DNA of 64,000 nucleotides from Spirosoma rhododendri (GCF_012849055.1 NZ_CP051677.1:5697754-5761753); one strand, 5' to 3'; counted from the first letter of the stretch, positions 1 through 7,998 are shown. The notes: generated from the sequence alone by a model not told the origin. Made by a program: numbers and translations.

Positions 1-122
1 GGCACGCCTATGACGTCAGCGCCGACCGTAGCCGGTTCGCCGAGAAAAGCGTCGGTTTCTTCCGCAACCGCACGAGCGTTCTCAGGAGTATCCTGGCGTA
101 GGCACGCTGAACCCGCAAACAT
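1..122 (-). CDS. 5' part of an unrecognised protein, cut by window edge
   Basis: An ATG at 122-120 overlaps the TGA stop of the preceding gene (ATGA), the usual sign of translational coupling. The frame then stays open for 40 codons to the window edge, beginning MFAGSACLRQDTPENAR. I do not recognise the family from this fragment. It has no obvious signal peptide or membrane segment. The upstream neighbour is a membrane-anchored protein, so the two may be expressed together. The overlap is seen directly; the gene call is inference because most of the protein lies outside the window. Confidence 0.45.
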   Translation of the reverse strand, partial: MFAGSACLRQDTPENARAVAEETDAFLGEPATVGADVIGV

Positions 123-835
123 CAGAAGGTCACTACTTTCCCAGATGCTTTGCGCAGCTCCAGTCGCGTTTCTCCCTGCTTATCGACATACAATCGAATG
201 CGCGGCTTGCCAGCCTGATCCCGAATAAACACCCCGAACTCTTCCTGCTGATTTCGACCCACAAATAATCGCTCCTGCCCCAGCAACTGCTGTCGCTGCA
301 TCTGGTCGATTCCCTGCTGATAAGCCGTTGGATTGTTGAGATTTTTGAGCGAATCGATCCGCTGCATGAGCTGTTCCAGCGTAACCGTGTCGGGCCGCTC
401 CCAAAGTTTTAGCCCGTAGTGCTTCGTTGCCGACCGCCTGGCAAGTTCCTGACTGTATTGCAGCTGCATAATCTGGTCGCTCCGGAACTGATCGACGGAG
501 AATGTCAGACTAGCCTCCTTCTTGTCGCTGTCGTAAATAAGTCCACCGCATTCGTCACCGGCAGAATTGAAAAAGACAAGCCCGGCCGGGCGGTCGCGAG
601 TGGGTAACGGCTTATTATGCATCAGGCCCGGATGTTGCCGGGCCTGATTGCTGATCACCATTTTTAACTGTCCATCTGCTTCAACAATATTGAGCCGTTC
701 GACAGTGATTTCGTCAAACTTTTGCACACCGTACGTTCTGCCAATCAACACAATCAGCAGAACCACGATGGTTACGGTGGCGAGTACGACGTACACTTTC
801 AACCATCGCATCTGTTTCATGACTGTCTGTTCCAT
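122..835 (-). CDS. Membrane-anchored hypothetical protein
   Basis: This 237-residue protein starts with a short basic stretch (KQMRWLK) and one strong hydrophobic segment at about residues 15-32, followed by a long soluble region. It should therefore be a single-pass membrane protein with its bulk outside the cytoplasm. The soluble part contains a repeated theme of short beta-like stretches (for example ERLNIVEADGQLKMVISN and later KPRIRLYVDKQGETRLEL). That resembles proteins in which a short 'DGxLRxVISN' unit recurs. No catalytic motif is visible. A second in-frame ATG five codons downstream could also be the start. It overlaps the next gene by an ATGA. Function unknown. Confidence 0.75.
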   Translation of the reverse strand: MEQTVMKQMRWLKVYVVLATVTIVVLLIVLIGRTYGVQKFDEITVERLNIVEADGQLKMVISNQARQHPGLMHNKPLPTRDRPAGLVFFNSAGDECGGLIYDSDKKEASLTFSVDQFRSDQIMQLQYSQELARRSATKHYGLKLWERPDTVTLEQLMQRIDSLKNLNNPTAYQQGIDQMQRQQLLGQERLFVGRNQQEEFGVFIRDQAGKPRIRLYVDKQGETRLELRKASGKVVTF

Positions 836-928
836 AGCGAGTTATCCGTTCTGTTTTCACAAGGTAACCAGAACGGATAACCACTGAGCAGAGACACATA
901 TGAAACCGACTGACAGGGCCTGGACAAG

Positions 929-2773
929 TTAAGTGAGTTCAACGGGCTGCGGCTCGCGCGAATTCAGCAGCCCGGCCGGTACGCTCAATTCACCCGTGTG
1001 CGGGTCGATCAGGCCGTTGCGTTCGTCTTCGATGTTGGTTGCCTGCGTATAGATGTCGCCCGCGATGGCATGTCGGCGCAACTCCTGCTTGAATTGAGCG
1101 ATACGTTCGGTCCTGTCTTCCGACTCGTTGGGACCGCCGTAATCGGCAAAGCCGAAGCCACCCCACTCGCTGACGATAAGCGGCACCTGCTTGCGGTAGA
1201 AGAAGGGATCGCCAACCACGAGCGAAAACGCAGCCACTCCTTCCAGCTGACCCGCTTCCAGCCGGTTCAGCAAATCGCGCCAGCGGTTCAGGTCAGGCGT
1301 ATAAAGGTGGGCCGTCAGTAGGTCTGATTTCAGGCGTCCTTCGACCGAAATATGCCGCCAGCCGTCGTTGTCGACAACCAGAAACTGCGGGTACGATAGC
1401 TGCATGAAATGGTACATGTCGGTGATGTACTGCCGCGTTTCTTCGCTCACAGCAATATCCTCGGCACCCCAGTCTTCATTGTACAGACTCCAGATGATAA
1501 CCGACGGGTGCGAACCGATCAGCGCCAGCATACGGAGCAATTCCGCCTTGTGGTTTTGCCGGCTCAGCGCGTTCGACACGTGCGGGCTCGGCACTTCCAC
1601 CCATAAGAGCATCCCCAGCTGGTCGGCCAAGTTATAGATACGCGGATCGACCCCGGCGATATGCACCCGTACCATGTTGCAGCCCAGCTCCTTCATGGCC
1701 CGCATGTGCAGTTGCATTTCCTCAAACGTTGCTGTACCGGGCTGATACAGAATACCGTCCAGGTAAATCGACTCGTTGTTGAGGTAGATGTGCCGTCCCC
1801 GCGACTCGATCTTCCGCAGCCCGAAGTGGGTTTCGATCTGAGCGGCATAACCCGTATTGTCGATGAGCTGCGCGACCAGTTTGTAGCGCACCGGCGTTTC
1901 GGGCGACCACAGCTGCGCATCGGGAATGTCGAGCGAGACCCGCTGCCGTTTCTGCCCGACGTTCAGGTGCAACGGATAATCCGACGTAGCCATTATCTCC
2001 CCGGTTTTGGGCGCTACAACTGTCAGCCGGATCGTGTAGTCTCCGGCATCGTGTACGCGGGTTGTCAGGGTAAATCGAACGAGCCGATCTTCGACCGAAC
2101 TCACCACCCCCACCCGCGACCGCAGCCGGTTGCGCTCTACACTTTCGAGCCACACGCTACGAACCGCACCGGTGTAGGTCTGGTACCAGATACCACCCCG
2201 CTTGTACACGTGCGACTCCTGCTTACCGCGCGGAATAGCTGCGTCCATCGTGTCGGCGATGCGTACCGTCAGCCGGTTTTCGGCCTCCAGCAGTTCATCG
2301 GGCAACTCATAGGAAAACGACGTGTATTCGCCCAGGTGAACGTCTTCGTCTTCGATTGTACTGAGCAACTGACCGTTAAGCCACACGCGGGTTTCGTAGC
2401 CACAGGCCCCAAACGTAAGCTGGATAATCGACTGGGCCACAGACGCGCTCCGGTCCGGCAACGTAAACGTCCGCTCGTACCAGGCCACCACTTTATCGCG
2501 CCAGCCCTCGGGCGACTGAGCACCCCGTGCCTGCGCCATGTGTTCTTCGATCGACCCCGGCCACTGCACGGTGCCGTCGAATGTATGTTGGTTGTTCCAC
2601 TGCTCAGACAAACCCCGGTCGTCGGGGTCGAGTGAGAATTGCCAGTCGCCGTCGAGCAACAGATAGTTGTTGGGTCTCAGTACAGCGCGGGGCAGTTGAT
2701 TGATTGGTTCAGCATAGCCGCCGGTATCGGGTCGGCTCGACGATAAACTCGTGTTGGTTTGTTTGACTTCCAT
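929..2773 (-). CDS. Glycoside hydrolase family 2 protein (beta-galactosidase/glucuronidase-like)
   Basis: The 614 residues show GH2 architecture. An N-terminal sugar-binding beta-sandwich covers about 40-190 (WYERTF and GYETRVWLNG motifs), then an immunoglobulin-like middle domain to about 300, then a TIM barrel. The acid/base is expected at Glu433 in the SLYNEDWG motif and the nucleophile at Glu536 in SEWGGFGF; both are present. Known family members retain configuration and cleave beta-linked galactosides, glucuronides or mannosides; the substrate cannot be read here. There is no signal peptide, so it is probably cytoplasmic, and there is no C-terminal extra domain. It stands alone, with no SusCD pair next to it. 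It is the last GC-rich gene before the AT-rich island. Confidence 0.85.
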   Translation of the reverse strand: MEVKQTNTSLSSSRPDTGGYAEPINQLPRAVLRPNNYLLLDGDWQFSLDPDDRGLSEQWNNQHTFDGTVQWPGSIEEHMAQARGAQSPEGWRDKVVAWYERTFTLPDRSASVAQSIIQLTFGACGYETRVWLNGQLLSTIEDEDVHLGEYTSFSYELPDELLEAENRLTVRIADTMDAAIPRGKQESHVYKRGGIWYQTYTGAVRSVWLESVERNRLRSRVGVVSSVEDRLVRFTLTTRVHDAGDYTIRLTVVAPKTGEIMATSDYPLHLNVGQKRQRVSLDIPDAQLWSPETPVRYKLVAQLIDNTGYAAQIETHFGLRKIESRGRHIYLNNESIYLDGILYQPGTATFEEMQLHMRAMKELGCNMVRVHIAGVDPRIYNLADQLGMLLWVEVPSPHVSNALSRQNHKAELLRMLALIGSHPSVIIWSLYNEDWGAEDIAVSEETRQYITDMYHFMQLSYPQFLVVDNDGWRHISVEGRLKSDLLTAHLYTPDLNRWRDLLNRLEAGQLEGVAAFSLVVGDPFFYRKQVPLIVSEWGGFGFADYGGPNESEDRTERIAQFKQELRRHAIAGDIYTQATNIEDERNGLIDPHTGELSVPAGLLNSREPQPVELT

Positions 2774-3091
2774 GACGGTGGTTTAGGTAAAAGGATTACA
2801 ACAGTCTTGGCAATAATGCCGCCAAACCGCTGTAGTGCTCTACCCCCATAACGTACTAACCGCCACTTTTGTCCTGTTTTTTTCAAAATGATACTATTCG
2901 AGGTACCTCGCTATTAGCCCCAACAGAGTAGTGCTTAGTAATACTGAGAGTTCTACTGTGCCTAAACGAACACGTTCGAATAACTGGATATGCTACACTA
3001 TCGCGTATTTATAATAATTCTCTCAAGGATATGGTTGACTATAATTTTGAATCAAATATATAAGATATTTAAAATTTCATGTCTCTCATTT
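2774..3091. other. Intergenic gap at the edge of the AT-rich island
   Basis: No gene is visible in these 318 bases. The half next to the GH2 gene has normal composition; from about 2880 the sequence becomes AT-rich, so one edge of the acquired island probably lies here. A perfect 12-bp palindrome (CGAGGTACCTCG, 2899-2910) lies about 126 bp upstream of the GH2 start. A second near-palindrome (CGAACACGTTCG) lies around 2977-2988. Either could be an operator, but nothing proves it. I found no integrase site or convincing direct repeat. Confidence 0.4.
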
Positions 3092-3739
3092 TTAAGTATT
3101 GATTTTATTGGTTTCAACTGAATAATGAGAGTGGCTTTTATCGAAATCGTATGGATCAGCATCTACCCGATTCAACGACTGTGAATAATGTTTTTCAAGC
3201 CAATGAATCATGCAAGATACCTCATCTAAAGGGAACGTTCTGTGACCTATTTTGTTTTTGTAACCAATTTCGGAAAGTAGATGGTTTGGCACCAAGGGAG
3301 CAGAATTTCCAAAATAATAGAAATGTTCAGAAATAAGGACTTTATCAGATCCTGTATCTCTATTCAAATTATACTTGTTAGTTGAGCCATCTTCATAACT
3401 ATGATGAGAGTACGATTGCTCCCATATATTATTGTGGTTCTGGTGATATATATTGTCTCCAACTAACATTTGTTGACTCCCATTTTGAACAGGTTTTTTG
3501 TCATTAAAAACAGGGTCATTCCAGTATTGGTTAAAGGTCAATTTCTGAGTAACACGCATTGCAAATATACATTTGCCCGTAGCTTTGAGTGTACTTCCAC
3601 CAAAGCCAATTACCCAATCTCCTGTAGTTGCCACATTTCTAATCTTAGGTTTACAAGTTGCTAAAGTACAGTACCCATGAAATGGGTTTGGAGCAAATCC
3701 TAAATCACGAGCTACTACATACATATAGACCTTTGCCAT
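3092..3739 (-). CDS. Nmad2-type protein (nucleotide modification associated domain 2)
   Basis: The 215 residues carry the signature of the Nmad2 family. Near the N-terminus are a YVVARDLGFAPNPF stretch, then CTLATCKPKIR, then GDWVIGFGGS. Later come FAMRVTQKLTFNQYW, SHHS and a DKVLISEHFYYFG stretch. The family was defined by genomic association with DNA base-modification and nucleotide-conflict systems; its biochemistry is, to my knowledge, not settled. I chose the ATG at 3739, ten bases after the stop of the ThsB-like gene, because the conserved YVVARD stretch begins a few residues later. A longer frame reaching back to 3826 would overlap that gene. It is the last gene of the six-gene operon. 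Confidence 0.8.
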   Translation of the reverse strand: MAKVYMYVVARDLGFAPNPFHGYCTLATCKPKIRNVATTGDWVIGFGGSTLKATGKCIFAMRVTQKLTFNQYWNDPVFNDKKPVQNGSQQMLVGDNIYHQNHNNIWEQSYSHHSYEDGSTNKYNLNRDTGSDKVLISEHFYYFGNSAPLVPNHLLSEIGYKNKIGHRTFPLDEVSCMIHWLEKHYSQSLNRVDADPYDFDKSHSHYSVETNKINT

Positions 3740-3749
3740 ACATCGTGCT

Positions 3750-4247
3750 TTAACAATCCGACGATTTAGGAGTGTACATTCGAGGACTTTGCGATCCATC
3801 TGGAGATTGAAATGTATTAGCCCCATCTAAAGCATTTTGGATACTATCAGTGTTCCAGCCAACGATTGCAGAAGCATGCTTCTTCAAAGCAGCAGGAATA
3901 TCAGCTTCCGTGCCTCCACGCAGATAAACTCCTACTATCCTTTTGCCTTGACTTTTAGCCTCTTCAATTTCCCAATTGACCCATGGCCTACTGTGAGTAT
4001 CTTTTCCAATCAACACAACAACTTTTCCTGACCAGGAAATTTTTCTACGAAGATAACGCCTGATAACTTCATCACTCACTCTCTTCTCCTTCAAACGTTT
4101 TTGATTCTCAGATTTCAGTTGACGCCACGAACTGTTCCTTATGTCATCCCCCCGTTTGTTAAGAAGAGACGAAATATTGTCAACATGCACGTCATCTTTA
4201 TGATGATGGCTTATGAAAACATGCCTACGTTTACCTTCGCTTGCCAT
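3750..4247 (-). CDS. ThsB-like TIR-fold protein
   Basis: The 165-residue protein is essentially one TIR-like domain of the MTH538/ThsB class. It has HVFISHHHKDD at the start, a central VVVLIGKDTHSRPWVNWEIE core, and RIVGVYLRGG near the end. The Glu in the WVNWEIE motif sits where TIR NADases carry their catalytic glutamate. In Thoeris defence, ThsB uses NAD to make a cyclic ADP-ribose signal that activates an effector containing a SLOG domain; that is family knowledge. Here the stand-alone SLOG protein is encoded three genes upstream, so a similar signal relay is plausible but inferred. The ATG start lies inside the 3' end of the previous gene (37-bp overlap). Confidence 0.8.
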   Translation of the reverse strand: MASEGKRRHVFISHHHKDDVHVDNISSLLNKRGDDIRNSSWRQLKSENQKRLKEKRVSDEVIRRYLRRKISWSGKVVVLIGKDTHSRPWVNWEIEEAKSQGKRIVGVYLRGGTEADIPAALKKHASAIVGWNTDSIQNALDGANTFQSPDGSQSPRMYTPKSSDC

Positions 4248-5224
4248 GACTCTTTAAGTTTATCGTTAATGTTCCATTTGGGAGGAAAAAAGAGAGAAAT
4301 AGATCCTCTAGAAAGGACGTATTTCTGCTTAATTCTGGTTCGCCCAGAGGGACCATTTAATTCGGGACGAGTAATTCTTAAATACTTATCAACTTCGCAA
4401 AATAGATTTTGGCAATCAATGAGTTGCAATTTCCGTCCCCAGAGGTTGGGGAGATCTATATTTAGACGAATACACTCCTCCTCTTGCGTATCAGCCATTA
4501 ATTTAATAACATCTTCATAGGAATAACCACCGAGATGTTCAAAACATTTCATTATCCCACTTTTTGCACCCGGTCCAGCTACAACAAAATCCATTTCTGA
4601 GAAGTTGGTCATGGTACTGTAATTTAAATCTATTGCATATTGAAATGCTAAAAAACTACCAAGAGAAGGATAAGAAAGCAAAATTTCATACACTTTTTGC
4701 AAACTTCTAGCATCGCTTATAATATCATACACCTTGTCTTTGATCATTTTTTCTATGAGAGCAAGATGGTTTGTATGCTTAAACTTATACCCAAATACTC
4801 TACCAGCTGATGGCATAATATAGGCAGCTGAATATATCGTTTTACCACTTGCCATCCTAAATGTTAATAAATCATTGTATTTTGACAAATCAAAAGTTGA
4901 AAGAGATATTTTACCAAGTTCTTTTTCTAAGTATTGATAGGTTTCAATTTTATTGAAAATTTTAAACAAAATCGTTTTAAAAAAAATTTGCTCTATCCTA
5001 TCCTCTCCATACTGCAAATTGATTAAAAATTGACTTACTCTATCAGAAGCCCTAAAGACATTTGTAAATCGATTGTCTCTTATAGCTGGCTCGTCGGTCC
5101 AAGGACCATGAGTATTGTTTAGCCGTTTCGTAAAAACATCGTAACGTTTAGCAGCAAAATGCCAATAGCAGCTATATGCAACAGATTTTTTTGGTTCCGG
5201 TATTTTTGTGAAATGTGTAATCAT
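4211..5224 (-). CDS. Hypermodified-thymine / 5-hmdU DNA kinase helical-domain family protein
   Basis: The 337 residues match the family first named alpha-glutamyl/putrescinyl-thymine pyrophosphorylase and later linked to 5-hydroxymethyl-dU DNA kinase (HMUDK_hel). Visible marks are a YWHFAAKRYDVF stretch, GPWTDEPAI, then RFTNVFRASDRVSQFLI, and the C-terminal GAKSGIMKCFEHLGG. Phage members sit in pathways that build complex thymine derivatives in DNA; bacterial stand-alone members are not characterised as far as I know. I see no P-loop, so this protein alone is unlikely to be a kinase. The ATG at 5224 is preferred over an upstream GTG at 5266 that would overlap the MazG gene. Codon use is AT-rich like its island neighbours. 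Confidence 0.72.
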   Translation of the reverse strand: MITHFTKIPEPKKSVAYSCYWHFAAKRYDVFTKRLNNTHGPWTDEPAIRDNRFTNVFRASDRVSQFLINLQYGEDRIEQIFFKTILFKIFNKIETYQYLEKELGKISLSTFDLSKYNDLLTFRMASGKTIYSAAYIMPSAGRVFGYKFKHTNHLALIEKMIKDKVYDIISDARSLQKVYEILLSYPSLGSFLAFQYAIDLNYSTMTNFSEMDFVVAGPGAKSGIMKCFEHLGGYSYEDVIKLMADTQEEECIRLNIDLPNLWGRKLQLIDCQNLFCEVDKYLRITRPELNGPSGRTRIKQKYVLSRGSISLFFPPKWNINDKLKESWQAKVNVGMFS

Positions 5225-5250
5225 AAAATACTTAAACAATGGTTGGGTAA

Positions 5251-6150
5251 TTATGCAGGCTGACACTTGCCAATGTACTGTAACTGTCTTTCTTTGGGAG
5301 ATACTAAAACTCTTCCTCCTTTATTCTCAACAACTTGATGAAAGACTTTATATGAATCGACAATTGTTCTCTCCCATTGATATGACGTCACAGTAGACAC
5401 CTCAAGATCAACCACTAACTGTTTTATACTATTGAGTAACTCGGTATCCAATCGATCACTTGAACGAAGCATTTTATTGCCTTTAGCATAATTGTAAACA
5501 ATTAAAGTTACTGCCTCTTCGGCTACTTGTGGCCTTCCTCTGTCTTCTGCGTCTAGAGCGATGGGATCACTTTTACGCTTCAGCTTCATCAAATGCCTAA
5601 GCACAGGAGACCATCCTAAGAATGCAACATGCCCTAGATGAAAAACATCGTGGTATCTATAATCATTGGGTTCACGAGAGTTGTCTGTCAATGGATCACC
5701 CAGTTCAATCTGTTGTCCATTGACTTCATTCTCCCAAACCATTTTAACAGTCAGAAAGTGTTCTCCAAGCTCTTCAATAAAATTGATAATGAATGAGTCT
5801 GGAAATTGCTCATCATATTTCTCATCATATCTTGGTATTTCAAGTAGATCGAGTTTTCTATATCGATCATTTGTTTTTAGTAAATTTTGTACAGCTACTT
5901 CTTCAAGAGAGAAACCATAGTGAGATGCAATTGAGGAAACATACCACAACACATCGCCTAACTCTTCTTTAAGACGTGTCTCAAAACTGCCAAATCCATC
6001 CCCATCTCGAATTAGCTTCTTAAGCGTCGTTAACACAGACCCTGCTTCACCAGCCAAGCCCAAATATCCCATAAAAAAGTTTTTCTGATCTGTCGACTTG
6101 TATTCTTGTATCGTATCACTTGTCTTTTCTTGATACTCGTTCAACGTCAT
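5251..6150 (-). CDS. MazG-type nucleotide pyrophosphohydrolase with MazG C-terminal domain
   Basis: The 299-residue protein has an N-terminal MazG helix bundle (about 1-100). It shows GYLGLAGEAGSVLTTLKK and, later, KEELGDVLWYVSSIA; these acidic residues normally bind the Mg ions used to hydrolyse NTPs to NMP and pyrophosphate. The second half (about 115-280) resembles the MazG-C domain, with YRYHDVFHLGHVAFLGWSPV and a KRKSDP stretch. MazG-C proteins are reported in gene neighbourhoods with nucleotide and base modification enzymes. It lies 31 bp after the SLOG gene and 26 bp before the HMUDK-like gene, so co-transcription is very likely. Its substrate may be a modified dNTP, or a signalling nucleotide made by the TIR proteins; both are guesses. 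Confidence 0.82.
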   Translation of the reverse strand: MTLNEYQEKTSDTIQEYKSTDQKNFFMGYLGLAGEAGSVLTTLKKLIRDGDGFGSFETRLKEELGDVLWYVSSIASHYGFSLEEVAVQNLLKTNDRYRKLDLLEIPRYDEKYDEQFPDSFIINFIEELGEHFLTVKMVWENEVNGQQIELGDPLTDNSREPNDYRYHDVFHLGHVAFLGWSPVLRHLMKLKRKSDPIALDAEDRGRPQVAEEAVTLIVYNYAKGNKMLRSSDRLDTELLNSIKQLVVDLEVSTVTSYQWERTIVDSYKVFHQVVENKGGRVLVSPKERQLQYIGKCQPA

Positions 6151-6181
6151 AGTTGTGCGGATTAAACGTTCAGCTAAAAAA

Positions 6182-6757
6182 TTATTTAAATGAGATCAGA
6201 CGTCTGAATAATGAGAAGTAAGAATATTCATCATTCAGACTTTCAGGCAAACTTTCTCTGTTTCTTTCATACAAAACCCGCGCTGCGGCCCCTGTGGATG
6301 CTATCGGAAAAGCTGAAGTATCAGGGTGATATTTTTTGAACAAATAAAATTCATCTTCTACCCCTTTCATACCTCCAATAAAAACAGCCGCTTTATATGA
6401 ATGGTTTGAAAGCATTTCACCTCGCATTATTTCCAAGCTCTCATCTCGAGTATCCCTTTTTTGAATCAGATTAATTTGCTCAAATACTTTATTGTCTATT
6501 GGAAAATCCTTTTCGAAAAAACTGGACTGATACAAAATAATTTTTTCTTGCACACTCACACCAATACTTTCTGCAACTACCCTAATCATCGGTGTGATTG
6601 CGGGATGCCCTCCCCAAATCAGAGTTGTTTGAGGAAGTATATATGTCGCCAAAGCTATTACGGCTTCACGAATAGCCGTAACGTCAGCTGTTTGATGATA
6701 GACAGCATTTTGTTTAGGATCGGGAACGCTTGCTGATAAGAATATAGCGTCTTTCAT
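6182..6757 (-). CDS. Stand-alone SLOG domain protein (LD-cluster 3 type)
   Basis: The protein is a single Rossmann-like SLOG (SMF/DprA-LOG) domain. It starts AIFLSASVPDP, has the nucleotide-binding GGHPAITPMI loop, then ILYQSSFF, SLEIMRGEM, AAVFIGGMKGVEDEF and ASTGAAARVLYE. These match the LD-cluster 3 SLOG group predicted to bind nucleotide-derived ligands in conflict systems. In Thoeris ThsA a SLOG domain senses the TIR-made signal. An ATG at 6757 overlaps the TGA of the TIR gene as ATGA, which favours a 191-residue product. An in-frame ATG at 6772 would add five residues. With no fused effector domain, it must act on a partner, presumably one encoded in this operon. Confidence 0.82.
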   Translation of the reverse strand: MKDAIFLSASVPDPKQNAVYHQTADVTAIREAVIALATYILPQTTLIWGGHPAITPMIRVVAESIGVSVQEKIILYQSSFFEKDFPIDNKVFEQINLIQKRDTRDESLEIMRGEMLSNHSYKAAVFIGGMKGVEDEFYLFKKYHPDTSAFPIASTGAAARVLYERNRESLPESLNDEYSYFSLFRRLISFK

Positions 6758-7926
6758 AGTGTATTCAGCCATAATTCTGCGTTGAAGACTTTTACCGATT
6801 TTACAGGAAGGTGGTTATCCAGCCAATCCAAATGTTTACGCCATTTATCACGAAGCATGACATGGTCGTACAACAAGTAGGCGTCCGAGATAGATTTGTC
6901 GCGTATTGCTTCGAAAAGCTCTGCTATCTCTTGATACCGTAGTGCTTCGGGAATTCCAACTGTCGGAATAACTGCCACGTATTTACCATTTTTCTTTATT
7001 ATGGCATACCGCTCAGGCTGTACGGTTAACTCTATGCCTAAATCTTCCGCTATTTTCCCAACAGTACCTACTAATTTTGTATAACGCGAGGCTAATGACC
7101 TAGCCCTCAAATTTTCCACATTTTTACCGATTACCTGAATACAACTATCGGTCAATATATTCTTTTCACCATTATTTGATACAGCAAAATCGCTGTCTTC
7201 TAAATAATATTTTTCACAAAGCGATGATTTAGGATCGGGAGTATGTCCTGGCCATATCAGCTGTAAAATACCGATTGACATAGCTGACGTATTAGCCAGT
7301 TCATCCCTCGTCCATCTGCTCTCTAGAAAGCCTGGCGTATCTAGCAGAACAACGACGTCGGTATCGCTCAAACGATGCCACAATACTTCCTGAAAAGGTT
7401 CGCCAGGTCTGATACTAATTGTATCAATAAATACGTCAAAGCCGTTACGGTGTAGATACTCATACAACTGAATAGCTACTGCAGATGACTCTTGACGCCT
7501 GTAACTTATAAACAGCTTACGAGTCCTCCTGAGAAGATTCAACGTTTCAAGAACAGCATTTGATACTGCACTGATCCCTCCATTTCTTTCACTTAGTAGA
7601 CTTCCATTTATAGGATGTAAAGATGGAGGAGTAAGTTGAGAGTATAGAGTTAAATCCATTACAACTGGAATAACAATAACTTCGTCTTTTACTAGGCAAT
7701 TTACAGTCTCTATATCTTCGTCGGATAAATTATCAGAGCCGAAAAATACACAGACAGTAGGATATTTTCTCGACCGAGATTTTACATTACTAGCGTCAAG
7801 AAAAGCGACGTGATCATCTAAATCTAATCCTATATCTCTAATTTTTTCGACTATATCATAGCGCAATTCTTCCTTTTTACCATCGCCCAGCAGTACAATT
7901 TGATAAGCCGCAGCCATACCTAACAT
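6754..7926 (-). CDS. TIR domain protein, first gene of the operon
   Basis: The 390 residues contain a canonical TIR domain at about 136-235. It starts RKLFISYRRQESS, has the YEYLHRNGFDVFIDT strand-helix region, and ends with FLESRWTRDELANT. Glu209 in that last motif is the expected NADase glutamate. The N-terminal 125 residues (YQIVLLGDGKK, then VCVFFGSDNLSDEDIE and VIVIPVVMDL) also look like a Rossmann/TIR-like fold without a catalytic glutamate I can place. The C-terminal 140 residues are unrecognised. I prefer the ATG at 7926 (or 7917) over a GTG at 7956 that lies within the leader hairpin. The stop overlaps the SLOG start by ATGA. The family cleaves NAD; the trigger here is unknown. Confidence 0.82.
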   Translation of the reverse strand: MLGMAAAYQIVLLGDGKKEELRYDIVEKIRDIGLDLDDHVAFLDASNVKSRSRKYPTVCVFFGSDNLSDEDIETVNCLVKDEVIVIPVVMDLTLYSQLTPPSLHPINGSLLSERNGGISAVSNAVLETLNLLRRTRKLFISYRRQESSAVAIQLYEYLHRNGFDVFIDTISIRPGEPFQEVLWHRLSDTDVVVLLDTPGFLESRWTRDELANTSAMSIGILQLIWPGHTPDPKSSLCEKYYLEDSDFAVSNNGEKNILTDSCIQVIGKNVENLRARSLASRYTKLVGTVGKIAEDLGIELTVQPERYAIIKKNGKYVAVIPTVGIPEALRYQEIAELFEAIRDKSISDAYLLYDHVMLRDKWRKHLDWLDNHLPVKSVKVFNAELWLNTL

Positions 7927-7934
7927 GTTTAGAA

Positions 7935-7959
7935 TTTGTGCCCTTGTTGAGAGCACAAA
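7935..7959 (-). promoter_or_regulatory. Inverted repeat in the leader of the TIR operon
   Basis: Seven-base perfect arms (TTTGTGC and GCACAAA) with an 11-nt spacer sit just upstream of the preferred TIR start codon, inside the 72-bp gap that must hold the operon promoter if it has its own. This could be an operator or an mRNA hairpin limiting expression. I see no clean Bacteroidota -7 TAnnTTTG box. Low confidence. Confidence 0.3.
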
Positions 7960-7998
7960 ATATGATTTATTATTGTGTTAAAGTCAGTATTTGTTTTA

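Noticed and set aside
10..228. Small plus-strand frame at the left edge
   Set aside because: It lies opposite two coupled minus-strand genes and shows no family pattern.
1661..2635. Long plus-strand open frame (about 324 codons) opposite the GH2 gene
   Set aside because: It is antisense to a clear GH2 protein with both catalytic glutamates, has arginine/proline/histidine-rich composition typical of shadow frames in GC-rich DNA, and no motif.
3739..3826. Longer N-terminus for the Nmad2 protein
   Set aside because: It would overlap the ThsB-like gene's 3' end; the family's conserved YVVARD start lies just after the ATG at 3739, which has proper spacing from the previous stop.
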